Positions 63,271 to 64,000 of a stretch of DNA of 64,000 nt are shown piece by piece. Position numbers and translations under genes: made by a program. Source of the DNA: Trochalopteron elliotii. Taxonomy: Eukaryota > Chordata > Aves > Passeriformes > Leiothrichidae. Numbering within the stretch: position 1 is the stretch's first letter; the number at the start of each line of letters is the position of its first letter. The stretch covers positions 917,990 to 981,989 of the forward strand of contig JANPWX010000064.1 in the NCBI GenBank assembly GCA_024734555.1, given 5' to 3'. The notes beneath the pieces were generated by a model that did not search any database, had not been told where the DNA came from, and saw nothing but the letters and a program-made list of their open reading frames with translations.

Positions 63271-63409
63271 AATCATAGAAAGTTTTGGACTGGAGAGGAC
63301 TTGAAAGATTACCTAGTTCCAACACCACTGCAACAGGCAGGGTCACCTTCCACTAGACCAGGTTGCTCAGTGCCCCATTCAACATCACCTTGAACATTCC
63401 CAGGGATGT
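63271..63409 (-). mobile_element. CR1 LINE 3' end, minus strand
   Basis: The complement of a CR1 3' end: 'aatcatagaaagttttggac', 'tggagaggacttgaaagatt', 'ccttccactagaccaggttg', 'ctcagtgccccattcaacat'. It resembles the copy at 57557 closely enough to suggest related subfamilies. Confidence 0.88.
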
Positions 63410-64000
63410 TTTTTTATATTGTCCCCTTTTCCCCATTCCCCCACTTTTCTTTTCCAGATACTGATATTTTACTTCCTCATGTAACAGCTGAGAAGATAAA
63501 AAAATGATGGAATGCATGCATTTCTGTAAAAGTTGATCCATTAATAATTTTGCAGCATTAATAGTCAGTTCATTGGTATCTGTAGACTTCATAAACCAAA
63601 TAAATCCAAATAACACTATAATAAAAATAGGCAAAATGAAACTAGGATTTAGAGGTTCACTGTTGTGCTGATTCCTAGCCAATATTTCTGTGTTCATTCA
63701 TATTTGTATTTTGAGCATTCTGTCTACTGCAGTATTGATTTCTTTTGCCTGCTGGAATGGCTTAATATCTTTTAGAGGCCTATAAGAAGATAGGTTTCTG
63801 CCTGGTTTTACTGCAAATGAATAAGATGGGAAGTTATGCAAGGGAAAGGAGAAGCAGATGGACAATAAAAATGGAAGGTGAGAAAGCATAGTAAAAAGAG
63901 GGGAAAAAAGAGTAATGGAGCTGTGTGAGATAGAACCTATATTGATGGTAAAAGGCAATGACTAAACCCTTTCCATTACACATATTGTTTCTTAGTGATA
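63410..64000. other. Intronic stretch to window edge, nothing recognised
   Basis: Two minus-strand open frames (63353-63697 and 63698-63958) lie here. Neither has a recognisable domain, and the first begins inside a CR1 fragment. Confidence 0.4.

Larger units (their letters stand above)
26731..64000 (+). other. IMMP2L: Start of intron 3 of IMMP2L, more than 37 kb
   Basis: From the donor at 26731 to the window edge I find no sequence matching the next exon, which should encode the segment around PKNPEQK and KRVIALEGD. Intron 3 is extremely long in mammals and holds the single-exon gene LRRN3. No reading frame near that size (about 700 codons) exists here, so LRRN3, if conserved in place, lies beyond 64000. 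The intron contains the repeats listed separately; the remainder is unremarkable AT-rich DNA. Confidence 0.75.

Noticed and set aside
1..64000. CRISPR array, operon or phage-like system
   Set aside because: Intron-bearing vertebrate gene, CR1/SINE/LTR repeats and CpG island show eukaryotic nuclear DNA; no spaced direct repeats were seen.

Overview
The window is vertebrate nuclear DNA, and the repeats point to a passerine bird. It is AT-rich, with one isolated CpG island, pieces of CR1 LINEs, several LTR-type endogenous retrovirus remnants and one tRNA-Ile/CR1 chimeric SINE of the kind known from passerines (TguSINE1-like). There are no prokaryotic operons, no CRISPR array and no intact multi-domain ORF.

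One gene is securely identified: the 5' part of IMMP2L, inner mitochondrial membrane peptidase subunit 2, on the + strand. Its first two coding exons are exact in frame and splice sites: 19886-20023 (start codon at 19889) and 26627-26730. Together they encode the first 79 residues plus two bases of the next codon, including the membrane anchor and the catalytic serine (Ser43). The promoter is very likely the CpG island at about 11160-11930. It holds a palindromic GTCACGTGAC E-box, a good candidate donor for a non-coding exon 1 at 11355/11356, and a 37-base assembly gap.

Layout: 1-11160 is intergenic or upstream flank with a CR1 fragment and two LTR-like blocks in opposite orientation. 11160-11930 is the CpG island. 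About 11356-19885 is putative intron 1, which holds a minus-strand coding-like block (12037-12663) and a 446-bp solo LTR with exact 6-bp target duplications (17927-18372). 20024-26626 is intron 2. From 26731 to the end is the start of a very long intron 3. It contains CR1 pieces, the SINE, LTR-like blocks, a hexanucleotide array and a 26-nt poly-C tract. No later IMMP2L exon and no nested LRRN3 reading frame was seen.

The most unusual structure is a gap-free imperfect palindrome of about 248 bp (11497-11744, axis near 11620.5) inside the CpG island, directly beside the assembly gap. Its outer 24 bases are perfect and its interior is diverged. The second is the unidentified minus-strand block in intron 1, which stays open over about 627 nt with a single internal stop. 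Family names for repeats come from recognising consensus-like segments, not from a database search.
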